DNA of 64,000 nt. Source: Candidatus Zixiibacteriota bacterium (GTDB lineage: Bacteria; Zixibacteria; MSB-5A5; GN15; FEB-12). The stretch is taken from contig DAOSXA010000001.1 of NCBI GenBank assembly GCA_035380245.1, positions 998,716 to 1,062,715 on the forward strand, written 5' to 3'. A program made the position numbers and the translations under genes. The notes below the pieces were generated by a model. That model saw only the letters and a list, made by a program, of their open reading frames with translations, was not told where the DNA came from and ran no database searches. This document shows positions 9,201-16,784 of this stretch, in pieces; the first letter of the stretch is position 1, and every line of letters begins with the position of its first letter.

Positions 9201-9769
9201 ACTGGATGCGATTCGTCGCGTATGAAGGAGACACGGATATTCAGGAACGCACGACCGTAATTCACTACGCCGACTCGCTGGCAATGTTTATCGGCCATGT
9301 GCTTGGCGGTCCCGAGAGCTTCGTCTCACTTCGTGATACCCTGGGAACGGTAGGCGACATGATTTTTATCGAGGTCGATCCGACCGGGTTCATGGAGGGT
9401 CTATACCATGACTCGATTCTGTTCGATGTCGAGGGTTATGAAGGCGTGCTGGTGTTTGAAGTAGCTCTGGCAATCGGCGCCGACACGTCTCAGCAGGTGA
9501 CGGCTCTGAACAACTTCCCGAATCCGTTCAATCCCCAAACCACCATATCGTTCAGTCTGGCTGCTCCGGGCCGGGTGCAACTTCGTATTTATAACGTGCT
9601 CGGTCAGGAAGTGGCTACGCTGGTCGATGATCGCCTGGAGAGCGGACAGCATGAGTTTGTCTGGAACGGCACATCTTCGAGCGGTCACCCCGTCGGCTCC
9701 GGAGTGTATTTCTACCGGCTGACAACGGACAACACCACGGCCACACGCAAACTTCTCCTCTTACGGTAA
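6284..9769 (+). CDS. Secreted subtilase (S8) with six Ig-like repeats and type IX sorting domain
   Basis: This 1161-residue protein has an N-terminal signal region (CVLCLLFLAVTALA) and an inhibitor-like propeptide (VPGQLVVKF to VEYAHPNYHF). The subtilase domain has an intact triad: Asp175 (AVIDGG), His213 (SGHGTFVGG) and Ser357 (SGTSFATP). Six repeats of about 105 residues follow, starting near residues 425, 530, 640, 745, 855 and 970. The first three share the motif STNAPA, and they resemble BACON or Ig-like modules. The last 85 residues are a type A sorting domain (NFPNPFNPQTTISF, YNVLGQEVATL, GVYFYRL), implying export by the type IX system to the surface. The ATG at 6284 follows AAGAGG. 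It lies 36 bases after the CHAT gene and is probably in the same transcript. Confidence 0.94.
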   Translation: MHHTPDPKRLIRTISTGCVLCLLFLAVTALASDGSGNTVLDKGTTKASDPIVTSVYVPGQLVVKFAEDINSVDAVIEGVGMGVAGYLGHSGAYLIYVNDGIDLEQISGQLANQPEVEYAHPNYHFVQLHPVQGSYPFPDEASSGSYHQQPAADLLNLDDAQMSATGAGVTIAVIDGGMKLTHPLFEGKAVSAYDFVDGDIDASDETGGPSSGHGTFVGGVLHLMAPDAELRSYRVININGYGDGFTLARAIEQAVEDGCDVINLSLVLTERHLAVRDAIAYAVSQGVAVFAAAGNENVSDLTYPAAEDGVTAVAAIEDDLTLSDYSNFGNFIDLCAPGSDIYSGYLGTDYAWWSGTSFATPFVTGTAALLIQSDPDITPAALSWILRNTADDIDGVNPTIAGLLGAGLVDPVAALNVAGSGDYATVTPDTLIIEVVQGGQYVYSPMGIAWIQSTNAPADYTYELIEVDSIFANVFPGTGRTNDSVIVMAAEFADEGDYYNIIRFWVDGIVDPVDLVVCQRVVPGTPPDPTAVASPSYFQFIDETGATTPYYGASLISSTNAPAAFSATIVTGSEFLSLITTSGTTNDDSLYFSVDPSLIGTPGSYGGIIEVSVEGISGALGIPITLVISDTTLVGDSAWVMIEPDSIFYLPQGDEVGANGVIHVYSTNAPAPYLIGIYGTESFVMMEEPVGITDEDLDFTVSAEGLEPGWYYDTIKVWVDGVTNTEVDQIITLVVGDDTSENNPLTLWPDIASFNMPAGVDSMLLQPILVSSPNPPTPYLVTVRDDNDFTVMFDSSGYTNENFFVGIVTAASMAPGTYVDTLDFRANGAGDPVPCVLSLVIEENSGGYDSLFVLTPSEVTIYMPEGTDTSLDVSVLVSYPGDPEGYYVEIQGINDLVQLETTTGYTGDYFDFTMVGLSSLTAGIYVDTLAFYLDNDALPDAGPVYCYLQINVSDTTSGGGGTGGDGSAWLDPYWMRFVAYEGDTDIQERTTVIHYADSLAMFIGHVLGGPESFVSLRDTLGTVGDMIFIEVDPTGFMEGLYHDSILFDVEGYEGVLVFEVALAIGADTSQQVTALNNFPNPFNPQTTISFSLAAPGRVQLRIYNVLGQEVATLVDDRLESGQHEFVWNGTSSSGHPVGSGVYFYRLTTDNTTATRKLLLLR

Positions 9770-9816
9770 GGGCTGCCGTAAATTTCCTCTGCTGCAATAG
9801 GTAGTAGTATTAATCG

Positions 9817-9853
9817 ACCCGGTGATCATCCCCCGATCACCGGGTTCGTTTTA
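9817..9853 (+). terminator. Terminator of the sigma-CHAT-subtilase group
   Basis: ACCCGGTGATC pairs perfectly with GATCACCGGGT across a 7-base loop, followed by TCGTTTTAT. It ends the group at 2384-9769 and insulates the next promoter. Confidence 0.85.
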
Positions 9854-9895
9854 TACGGTTGTAGACGGAATAATGCGGCTTTGCCGGGGTATCCA

Positions 9896-9924
9896 TTGAC
9901 ATCACTCGCATTGTAGAGTATAAT
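9896..9924 (+). promoter_or_regulatory. Sigma-70-type consensus promoter of the tetR-ABC operon
   Basis: TTGACA at 9896-9901 and TATAAT at 9919-9924 are both perfect consensus hexamers separated by exactly 17 bases. The predicted start point is near 9931, about 33 bases before the tetR start codon. Confidence 0.85.
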
Positions 9925-9929
9925 AACTG

Positions 9930-9943
9930 ACCGACTGGTCGGT
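9930..9943 (+). promoter_or_regulatory. Palindromic TetR-type operator over the start point
   Basis: ACCGACTGGTCGGT is an inverted repeat sitting 5 bases after the -10 element, over the predicted transcription start. It resembles the ACCGACNNGTCGGT-like sites bound by many TetR-family repressors. Its position just before a tetR gene implies autorepression of the whole operon. Confidence 0.75.
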
Positions 9944-9963
9944 ATTGAAGATTGAGAAATACG

Positions 9964-10620
9964 ATGGCTCCGAGAACCGCGGATAAAGAATCGAAAAGAT
10001 TACAGATCCTGTCGGCTGCGCTTCAGGTGGTGGCACGCAAAGGAATGCACGGCTTCAAGATGATTGAAATAGCCGAGCAGGCCGGGGTAGGCAAGGGCAC
10101 TCTCTATGAATACTTCCCCAGTAAAGAGAAGATGCTTTCCGGGGTTTTCGAGATGTTCTTCGCCGAATTTCTCGAATACATAGGGAAACGGATGGCCGGA
10201 ATCGAGGACCCGGCGGAAAAGATTCGGCGCTATGTCGTTTATTCGATTGAATTCCTGTGCGAACGCGAGGATCTGGTGGACGGTCTTTTCGATTTCTATG
10301 CCGGTGGTATCCCGCGCAAGAACGGCGCCTCACCGCTTTTTGAAATGACCGATGCCTATCGCAAGGCGATTGCGGACCTGGCCGGTATAATCGAAAAGGG
10401 AATCGCCCGGAAAGTGTTTCGGCCGGTCGACGCACGATTTTTCGCCGCGATGATCCTGGCGACAATCGACGGCCTCTGGTTCCAGATGGCGCTCCGGGTA
10501 ACGCCAATGAAAAAGGGTATAAACGGCCCCAGGTTGGCAGACATGATTTTGTCGGGATTGAGTAACCGGGCGGCCCGAAGTAAGAAAAAAAGCTCCAGGA
10601 CAAGGGAGATAAAGCAATGA
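9964..10620 (+). CDS. TetR/AcrR family transcriptional repressor
   Basis: This 218-residue protein has an N-terminal helix-turn-helix at about residues 12-60 (ILSAALQVVARKGMHGFKM, then IAEQAGVGKGTLYEYFPSKE) and a divergent helical ligand-binding half. ATG at 9964 is chosen over the in-frame TTG at 9952, which fits the predicted start point less well. It is the first gene of an operon and overlaps the next gene by ATGA (10617-10620). The promoter with overlapping palindrome immediately upstream suggests that it represses itself and the transport genes behind it. The inducer is unknown; envelope stress compounds or lipids are plausible because of the genes it leads. Confidence 0.93.
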   Translation: MAPRTADKESKRLQILSAALQVVARKGMHGFKMIEIAEQAGVGKGTLYEYFPSKEKMLSGVFEMFFAEFLEYIGKRMAGIEDPAEKIRRYVVYSIEFLCEREDLVDGLFDFYAGGIPRKNGASPLFEMTDAYRKAIADLAGIIEKGIARKVFRPVDARFFAAMILATIDGLWFQMALRVTPMKKGINGPRLADMILSGLSNRAARSKKKSSRTREIKQ

Positions 10621-11384
10621 TTCGGATATGGACGACAACGGGGCTGGTGGTTTTGTTGTGCGTGGTCGCGGTCCGGGCGCAGTTGAAAAAGAGCGGTGAT
10701 CCGCTGGTCGACAGCCTGGTCAACGAGGTGGATCGGCTCTATCGTTCATCCAGCAGTTATGCCGAGATGGAGATGGAGATCGTCACTCCCCACTGGCAGC
10801 GAACCCTGAAGATGGATGCCTGGAGCGAGGGGATGGACAAGACTTTCATTCGCATCAACGAACCGCTGAAAGAAAAAGGGGTTACCACGCTGCGGATCGA
10901 CAACGAAATGTGGAACTACCTTCCCAAAACCGACAAAGTGATGAAAATACCGCCGTCGATGATGATGGGTTCCTGGATGGGCTCCGATTTCACTAACGAC
11001 GACCTGGTCAAGGAGTCCTCGTTTTTCGATGATTATTCCTACGAGTTGATTCCCTCCGACAGCGGCGATGAGAATCTTTATTACATCAACTGCATCCCGC
11101 GTCCGGACCTGGCCGTGGTGTGGGGCAACATCGTGATAGGGGTCGAGAAAGATACGCGCCTTCCGGTCTGGCAGCGCTATTATGACGAAAAGAAGGAGTT
11201 AATGCGGGTGATGACTTACTCCGACGTCAGGACTTTCGACGGCCGTACGCTCCCCGCGACGATGGCGATGGTGCCGACGACCAAGGAAGGACACAAGACG
11301 GTGATTCGTTATACCGTGGCAAAATTCGATATCAAGCTGGACAAGGATATTTTCTCGCTCAGGAATCTTCAGTCGGGGCAGTAA
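10617..11384 (+). CDS. LolA-like outer-membrane lipoprotein-sorting protein
   Basis: This 255-residue exported protein has a signal peptide (residues 1-21, cleavage after VAVRAQ or nearby). The mature part follows the LolA_like pattern (EMEIVTPHWQRTLKMDAWSE, TLRIDNEMWNYLPKTDKVMKIPPSMM, GSWMGSDFTNDDLVKES). The family is thought to bind lipid chains in the periplasm in a half-barrel fold. The start overlaps the tetR stop (ATGA) and follows GGGAG. Two FtsX-type permeases and an ABC ATPase come directly after, so it probably hands a lipid or lipoprotein between inner and outer membranes. The cargo is unknown. Confidence 0.88.
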   Translation: MIRIWTTTGLVVLLCVVAVRAQLKKSGDPLVDSLVNEVDRLYRSSSSYAEMEMEIVTPHWQRTLKMDAWSEGMDKTFIRINEPLKEKGVTTLRIDNEMWNYLPKTDKVMKIPPSMMMGSWMGSDFTNDDLVKESSFFDDYSYELIPSDSGDENLYYINCIPRPDLAVVWGNIVIGVEKDTRLPVWQRYYDEKKELMRVMTYSDVRTFDGRTLPATMAMVPTTKEGHKTVIRYTVAKFDIKLDKDIFSLRNLQSGQ

Positions 11385-11389
11385 CGGAT

Positions 11390-12613
11390 ATGTCGATGCT
11401 CACATTTCGCATAGCGGCCCGCAACGTTTTTCGGCAAAAACGAAGAACGTTGTTAACGGTGCTGACGATGATGGGCGGTTTTACTCTGGCCTCGATTTCG
11501 ATTGCCTTTTCCGACGGCAGCTATGCGAATATAATCAGCACTTTTACACGCACGCAAATGGGGCATATCCAGATCCACGGCAAGGGCTATCTGGATCGTC
11601 CGACTCTCTACAACACGATCGACGATTACGAAACGGTCGGTGCGGCGATTGACAGTGTGGCCGGAGTGATAGCCTGGTCGCCCCGGGTGTATTCGGCCGG
11701 GCTGGGTTCGGTCGGCGAAAAAACGACTGCGGTGCGAATCGTGGGAATCGATCCCGAGCGTGAAGAAACGGCGACGAGATTCGACAAGAAGATTATTTCC
11801 GGCAAGAGTTTTATGCCCGGTGCGACGCACCGGACAATTCTCGGCAAGGGGCTGGCAATCGTTCTCAAGGCCGGTCCCGGCGACACATTGGTAGTGGTTT
11901 CGCAGGGAGCGGACGGCTCGATTGCCAACGATGCTTACGAGATTATCGGTACGGCCGAGACCGGTGATGAAGTTGGCGATCAGAACACGATGTACCTGAG
12001 CCTGACTGATGCGCAGGATTTGTTGGTGCTGTACGGAAGAGCCCACGAGATGGTGGTGATAGTTGATAATCTGGACGACGTGCTCGATCTGGCGGATCAA
12101 ATTCAGGCCTTGCCGGCGCTTCAGAAATACGATGTGTCCCCCTGGCAGAAATTCGCGGCTTCGTTTTACACGGCGATGCAGGCCGACCGTCAGGGGACCT
12201 GGATTATGCTGGGCATTATCGTGCTGATCGTTTCGGTCGGGGTGCTCAACACTGTTCTCATGACCGTTCTGGAGCGCCGCCGCGAGTATGGGGTGCTTCG
12301 CGCCATAGGCGTACGACCGGGCCAGGTGGTGCGACTGGTTTTGTACGAAGTGGCTGCGATGGATGTGGTCGCGGTGTTGTTCGGTGCAGTCGTGAGCCTT
12401 GGGGTAAATTACTGGCTGAGCCGGACCGGAATCGACATGGCGCAGGCCTTTACGTACGGAGGCATGGAGTTCAAAACCATGTATTCGGAAGTGAATCTTC
12501 AGAGTTTCACAATCCCGGCGATAACGGTAACGGCAGCGGCGTTGCTGGTAAGTGTAATTCCGGCGCTCAAAGCGGCTCGAACGGCTCCGGCCAAAGCGAT
12601 GCGGACGCACTGA
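11390..12613 (+). CDS. ABC transporter permease, FtsX/MacB (LolC/E) type
   Basis: This 407-residue inner-membrane protein has the FtsX-family layout. One N-terminal membrane helix follows a basic start (RIAARNVFRQKRRTLLTVL), then a periplasmic domain of about 230 residues. Three C-terminal helices follow, with the family signature REYGVLRAIGVRPGQVVRLV near residues 298-317 and the closing PALKAARTAPAKAMR. Such permeases couple ATP hydrolysis in the cytoplasm to movements of periplasmic domains (mechanotransmission). It is cotranscribed with a second permease at 12626 and an ATPase at 13864. The start at 11390 has a weak ribosome site; a Met two codons later is an alternative. Confidence 0.92.
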   Translation: MSMLTFRIAARNVFRQKRRTLLTVLTMMGGFTLASISIAFSDGSYANIISTFTRTQMGHIQIHGKGYLDRPTLYNTIDDYETVGAAIDSVAGVIAWSPRVYSAGLGSVGEKTTAVRIVGIDPEREETATRFDKKIISGKSFMPGATHRTILGKGLAIVLKAGPGDTLVVVSQGADGSIANDAYEIIGTAETGDEVGDQNTMYLSLTDAQDLLVLYGRAHEMVVIVDNLDDVLDLADQIQALPALQKYDVSPWQKFAASFYTAMQADRQGTWIMLGIIVLIVSVGVLNTVLMTVLERRREYGVLRAIGVRPGQVVRLVLYEVAAMDVVAVLFGAVVSLGVNYWLSRTGIDMAQAFTYGGMEFKTMYSEVNLQSFTIPAITVTAAALLVSVIPALKAARTAPAKAMRTH

Positions 12614-12625
12614 GGAGAAGCGGCG

Positions 12626-13852
12626 ATGAAACTGTACATTAAGCTGGCCTGGCGCAATATCATGCGCAACAAGCGGAGGACGATTATCGCCGGTCTGGCG
12701 CTTGGAATCGGTCTGGCGTCGCTGATTTATACCGATGCGCTCTGGATCGGGCTTGAAGACAACATGATCGCATCGGCGACCTCATCGTTCCTGGGCGAGG
12801 GGCAGATCAATCGCGAGGGATTCCGGCGAACGTTCGAAGCGGAGTTGACGATCAATGATCTCGATTCGGTCATGGCCCGGCTTTCACGTGAGCCGGAGGT
12901 AGAACATTTTACCGAACGAGTGCTCGGTTTGGGGATGATCAGTTCTCCGGCCAATATCAGTTCGATCAGCATGGTGGGGATCGATCCGGCCACCGAGCCG
13001 CCGCTCTCGCAAATCGACGAGGCGTTGACCGAGGGGAAATATCTGAGCGGCGACAATCCCCGTGATCTGCTTATCGGTCGCAAACTGGCCGAGTTGCTCG
13101 AGGTCGAGTTAGGCGACCGGGTGGTGCTGACGGTTGCGGAAGCGCACACCGGTGAGTTGTCTCAGGAGATGTTTCGCGTCAGCGGGATCTTCTTTTTCAA
13201 CGTCGCCGAAATGGATCAGAGCATGGCGTTCGTACAGTTGAATCAGGCCCGGAAGATGCTCGGGATCGAAGGACAGGCACATCAGATAGCGATAGATTTC
13301 ACGCACCGCGATATTGGCCGCGACCGTAAGAATCCGTTCTGGGCGCGATATTCAACTGACGGCAACGAGGCGGCCGGCTGGGTGGTGCTGTTGCCGCAGC
13401 TTGAGGGTGTGTTCGAGATGTCGCAATTCTCGACATTGTTGCTGGGGATCGTGCTGTTCGCGGTGGTGGCGCTGGTGATAATTAATTCGTTGTTCATGTC
13501 GCTCTACGAACGGATGTTCGAATTCGGGGTGCTTCGAGCGCTGGGCACACGGCCGCTTTCGATGGGTCGCCTGATCGTTCTCGAAGCCGGAGCCCTGGCG
13601 GTAATCTCGATCGTGCTGGGGGCATTACTCTGTCTGGCGGCGCTGCTGATCACCGATCATTATGGAATCGACTACGGCGGCATCGAATTCGCCGGGGTAA
13701 CTTTTCGCGATTTGCTCTATCCGGTCGTGGAACCGAGTCAGTTTATCGTTTATCCCGTGGCGGTGTTTTTATTCACCCTGCTGATCGCTCTTTATCCGGC
13801 CGCCTATGCCGCCCGGCTCAAACCGGCCGAGGCTATGCGAAGATCATTTTAG
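12626..13852 (+). CDS. ABC transporter permease, FtsX/MacB type, second copy
   Basis: This 408-residue paralogue of the preceding permease has the same plan: basic start and first helix (AWRNIMRNKRRTIIAGLALG), a large periplasmic domain, and three C-terminal helices with FEFGVLRALGTRPLSMGRLI and AYAARLKPAEAMR. GAGGAG precedes the ATG by 7 bases. Two different FtsX proteins with one ATPase is the LolCDE-like heterodimer arrangement, unlike the homodimeric MacB with fused ATPase. Together with the LolA-like protein this suggests lipid or lipoprotein extraction from the inner membrane. Confidence 0.92.
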   Translation: MKLYIKLAWRNIMRNKRRTIIAGLALGIGLASLIYTDALWIGLEDNMIASATSSFLGEGQINREGFRRTFEAELTINDLDSVMARLSREPEVEHFTERVLGLGMISSPANISSISMVGIDPATEPPLSQIDEALTEGKYLSGDNPRDLLIGRKLAELLEVELGDRVVLTVAEAHTGELSQEMFRVSGIFFFNVAEMDQSMAFVQLNQARKMLGIEGQAHQIAIDFTHRDIGRDRKNPFWARYSTDGNEAAGWVVLLPQLEGVFEMSQFSTLLLGIVLFAVVALVIINSLFMSLYERMFEFGVLRALGTRPLSMGRLIVLEAGALAVISIVLGALLCLAALLITDHYGIDYGGIEFAGVTFRDLLYPVVEPSQFIVYPVAVFLFTLLIALYPAAYAARLKPAEAMRRSF

Positions 13853-13863
13853 GAGATTGAAAT

Positions 13864-14568
13864 ATGTCCGAGACCAAGCCAAACGCGGTTATCGTCACCG
13901 AAGGGGTGACCAAAACCTACGAGGACAACGGCGTGCCGGTGAAGGCGGTCAAAGGGATCGACCTGACTGTCGAGCGCGGGGAGTTCACCGCTATCGTGGG
14001 GCCGTCCGGGTCCGGTAAAACCACATTTCTGAATATCATATCGGGATTGGATACGGTAACGGAGGGAAAGGTCTGGCTCGACGGCAAGTTGCTGTCGGAA
14101 ATGTCCGGACGGGAGTTATCGGATTTTCGGCGGGACAATATCGGTTTCATTTTTCAGGCTTACAATCTGATACCGGTTTTATCGGTAAGGGAGAATGTGG
14201 AGTATGTCATGCTTCTCCAGTCGATCCCGGCCGATGAACGAAAACGGCGCGTTGACGATATCCTGGCCCAGGTCGGCCTGGCCGACTATGCCGACCGTCT
14301 GCCGACCAAACTCTCCGGTGGACAACAACAGCGCGTGGCCGTAGCGCGGGCGATGGTCTCCCGGCCGGTTCTGGTGCTGGCCGACGAACCGACCGCCAAC
14401 CTGGATTCGAAAACCGGCGCCGATCTGCTCGATATGATGCGCGATCTGAACCGCTCGACCGGGATGACTTTCCTCTTTTCGACTCACGACAACATGATCA
14501 TGGAGCGAGCGGCCCGGCTGGTGACGCTCAAAGACGGTCTGATCGACAGCGATGAGGTGCGTGAATGA
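13864..14568 (+). CDS. ABC transporter ATPase, LolD/MacB type
   Basis: This 234-residue cytoplasmic nucleotide-binding subunit serves the two FtsX permeases upstream. Visible motifs are Walker A GPSGSGKT (about residue 40), Q-loop IFQAYNLIPVLSV, signature LSGGQQQR, Walker B VLVLADEPTANLDSKT and the switch His in FSTHD. AGGAG lies upstream of the ATG. The stop overlaps the next start (ATGA at 14565-14568), so the barrel protein downstream belongs to the same transcript. Confidence 0.95.
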   Translation: MSETKPNAVIVTEGVTKTYEDNGVPVKAVKGIDLTVERGEFTAIVGPSGSGKTTFLNIISGLDTVTEGKVWLDGKLLSEMSGRELSDFRRDNIGFIFQAYNLIPVLSVRENVEYVMLLQSIPADERKRRVDDILAQVGLADYADRLPTKLSGGQQQRVAVARAMVSRPVLVLADEPTANLDSKTGADLLDMMRDLNRSTGMTFLFSTHDNMIMERAARLVTLKDGLIDSDEVRE

Positions 14569-15815
14569 AAGCGCGGTTTATCGGTTTGCTGTTGCTGGTT
14601 CTGTCGCTGATGTATTTTGGAGCATTGACGGGACAGGCCTCGGAAAAATTCTCCGTGAACGGGTATTACAAATCGTTCATGGTTTGTTACGAACTGCCGG
14701 ATATCGGTGATTCGCTCCTGTCGGTCGATTTGCCGCCGCTCGGGAGTGTGGTGAACCGACTCAGGATCAACGCCGACTGGCGACCGAACGACTGGTTGTC
14801 GATCAATTTCGCCTACGATCTCGCCCCGACCGTACAGGATCATTTGCTGTTTTCATATCAACCGACGGCGATGACTTCGCCGGCTGAGGGGTACCGATTC
14901 GATGACCTCAAGCCGCGCCTCTATCCTGATCCGGACGATCCGGTGGCATCGTTCGGGCTGTATCATAATCTGGATCGGGCCAACGTAACGATCAGGCTCG
15001 ATTTCGCCGATGTGACCATCGGTCGCCAGCCGATTGCCTTCGGCTCGGCGCGGGTGATTAACCCGACCGATATCCTGACTCCGTACAGCTATGGCACACT
15101 CGATACCGAGGATCGGCTGGGGATCGATGCCGTTCGCGTTCAGGCTCCTCTGGGATTCATGGGCGAGTTGGACGCCGGGGTAGTTGCCGGCGATGATTTC
15201 GATTCGGAAGAGTCGGCGGCGTATTTACGAGCCAAATACTACCTGTTCCGGACCGATGTCTCCGTGATCGCACTGGCGTTTCGTGAGAATTTGTTGATAG
15301 GTCTGGATATGGCGCGCTCGGTCGGTGGGGCCGGAGTCTGGCTCGAAGCGGCCCAGGTGTATGTCAACAGTTTTGCCGATCGTGACCAATACGCCGATGA
15401 TTACACGCGCTTGAGCGCCGGGTTCGACTATGCCTTCTCGGGGGAGTCTTATTTCTTCTGCGAATATCATTTTAACGGTCCGGGGACGAATAAAGCCGAA
15501 GAATATGCGACAAACTCGGTCCAGACCGCTTATCTCGAGGGGGCGACTTATTTGATGGGAAAACATTATCTCACCCCGGGAATGAGTTATCAAATCACGC
15601 CGTTGTTGACTTCGGATGTAGAGCTATTGACGAACCTGTCTGACCCGTCGACCTACCTGCTCGTATCGGCCGAGTACAACCTGGCTCCGAACGTTTATCT
15701 GACGGGAGGCATGTACACCGGAATCGGTCGCAGTTTGAGCGACCGGCTGGAGTATCGGTCGGAGTTCGGGGCTTATCCGGATTTATTCTTCAGTTCATTT
15801 AGATGGTATTGGTAG
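14565..15815 (+). CDS. Predicted outer-membrane beta-barrel protein
   Basis: This 416-residue protein has a signal peptide (KARFIGLLLLVLSLMYFGA, residues 2-20, cleavage near GQASE). The mature sequence is rich in alternating aromatic strands (FSVNGYYKSFMVCYEL, LSINFAYDLAP, YFFCEYHFNG) and ends SSFRWYW with a terminal aromatic, as outer-membrane barrels do. I could not name a family; distant similarity to porins of the DUF1302 or alginate-export kind is possible. It is translationally coupled to the ABC ATPase and so is probably the outer-membrane end of that system. Confidence 0.8.
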   Translation: MKARFIGLLLLVLSLMYFGALTGQASEKFSVNGYYKSFMVCYELPDIGDSLLSVDLPPLGSVVNRLRINADWRPNDWLSINFAYDLAPTVQDHLLFSYQPTAMTSPAEGYRFDDLKPRLYPDPDDPVASFGLYHNLDRANVTIRLDFADVTIGRQPIAFGSARVINPTDILTPYSYGTLDTEDRLGIDAVRVQAPLGFMGELDAGVVAGDDFDSEESAAYLRAKYYLFRTDVSVIALAFRENLLIGLDMARSVGGAGVWLEAAQVYVNSFADRDQYADDYTRLSAGFDYAFSGESYFFCEYHFNGPGTNKAEEYATNSVQTAYLEGATYLMGKHYLTPGMSYQITPLLTSDVELLTNLSDPSTYLLVSAEYNLAPNVYLTGGMYTGIGRSLSDRLEYRSEFGAYPDLFFSSFRWYW

Positions 15816-15963
15816 TCTGTGGGCGGCAGACATTCCGCGTGTCATATCGATACGTGGTGTGGTCAGGTGTCTTTTGACTGCTTCTGTGGGTGGCTTTTAC
15901 TGAGGAAGCGTAAGGGAGAGATCGCTGACGGCACATCGTTAGCAGGTTTTGGGAAGACTTGCC

Positions 15964-16611
15964 TTACTTGAAAAGAAACGTATAGAACTGGTTCAGGAAA
16001 ATCGCTGCAACCAGAAGCGTCAGGACAACGCGAGTGATTTTATACACGGGACGGTCGGCGAAGGGCTGCGGTGTCTCACCGCGACGAACTTTGATAAACA
16101 CCCGGCCATAGCCGAACAAAGAGCCGGCTATAAGCAATAACGCTATCGGGCCAATCATCCATATCCCGAATTGAAAGCGGACGACATAACAAGCCAACAA
16201 CACGGCGATGGCGGCGAAGGCCCATTTCCCGGTAAGATTGGAGGGAAGTGAGATCTTGCGGCCGCTCATCAGCAACGATCCGGCCGCCAAAATAAGCAGG
16301 TCTCGGCCGATGATCACCGCCGCCAGCCAGATCGGGAGGTCGCGCGTGGGGATCAGGAGAATTACCAGCAATCCGGCAAAGATTTTATCGCAGACAGGGT
16401 CCAGAGCGATCCCCATCGGTCCCACCAGATTCATCTTGCGAGCGAGGAAGCCGTCGAGGGCATCGGTAACTCCGGCCACGATCACCAGCGCCAGAGCCAC
16501 GAACGCCGCCTGAGGCTCCGGTTGAAATAGGTAGTAGCCGATCACCGGCGCGAGGATTACTCGCGAGAGACTGACCAGATTCGGCGGCTGTAAAATTTCG
16601 TATCGCGACAT
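15964..16611 (-). CDS. pgsA: CDP-alcohol phosphatidyltransferase (PgsA-like)
   Basis: This 215-residue multi-helix inner-membrane enzyme carries the complete family motif DG-x2-AR-x8-G-x3-D-x3-D (DGFLARKMNLVGPMG then IALDPVCDK, around residues 52-75). The usual reaction is transfer of a phosphatidyl group from CDP-diacylglycerol to glycerol-3-phosphate for phosphatidylglycerol synthesis. The exact alcohol acceptor cannot be read from sequence, so cardiolipin or inositol-type members are not excluded. It is convergent with the barrel gene at 14565 and follows the terminator of the gene upstream. Confidence 0.88.
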   Translation of the reverse strand: MSRYEILQPPNLVSLSRVILAPVIGYYLFQPEPQAAFVALALVIVAGVTDALDGFLARKMNLVGPMGIALDPVCDKIFAGLLVILLIPTRDLPIWLAAVIIGRDLLILAAGSLLMSGRKISLPSNLTGKWAFAAIAVLLACYVVRFQFGIWMIGPIALLLIAGSLFGYGRVFIKVRRGETPQPFADRPVYKITRVVLTLLVAAIFLNQFYTFLFK

Positions 16612-16721
16612 CGCTTATCGTGTTCCCTTCAACGGAATCAAAGTAAAACTACGCCTCCGAGCGCCCGGGTTCAAGCAGAAATACGGATTACCGAAATCTC
16701 TCCTGCATATCGGAAAGGAAA

Positions 16722-16755
16722 TAAAAAAAGCCCCGCTGAATGAAACAGCAGGGCT
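16722..16755 (-). terminator. Terminator after the small barrel gene (minus strand)
   Basis: Read on the minus strand, AGCCCTGCTG pairs with CAGCGGGGCT across a short loop and runs into TTTTTTT. It ends the gene at 16785-17456. Confidence 0.88.
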
Positions 16756-16784
16756 GGTGATTCGAAATCATTCAGGATCGAAGA

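Noticed and set aside
8387..9298. A 303-codon minus-strand frame opposite the subtilase repeats
   Set aside because: No start signals, no recognisable protein, and the plus strand is a clear repeat-containing gene.
11453..12610. A 385-codon minus-strand frame opposite the first FtsX permease
   Set aside because: His- and Arg-rich nonsense product lying antisense to a conserved permease.
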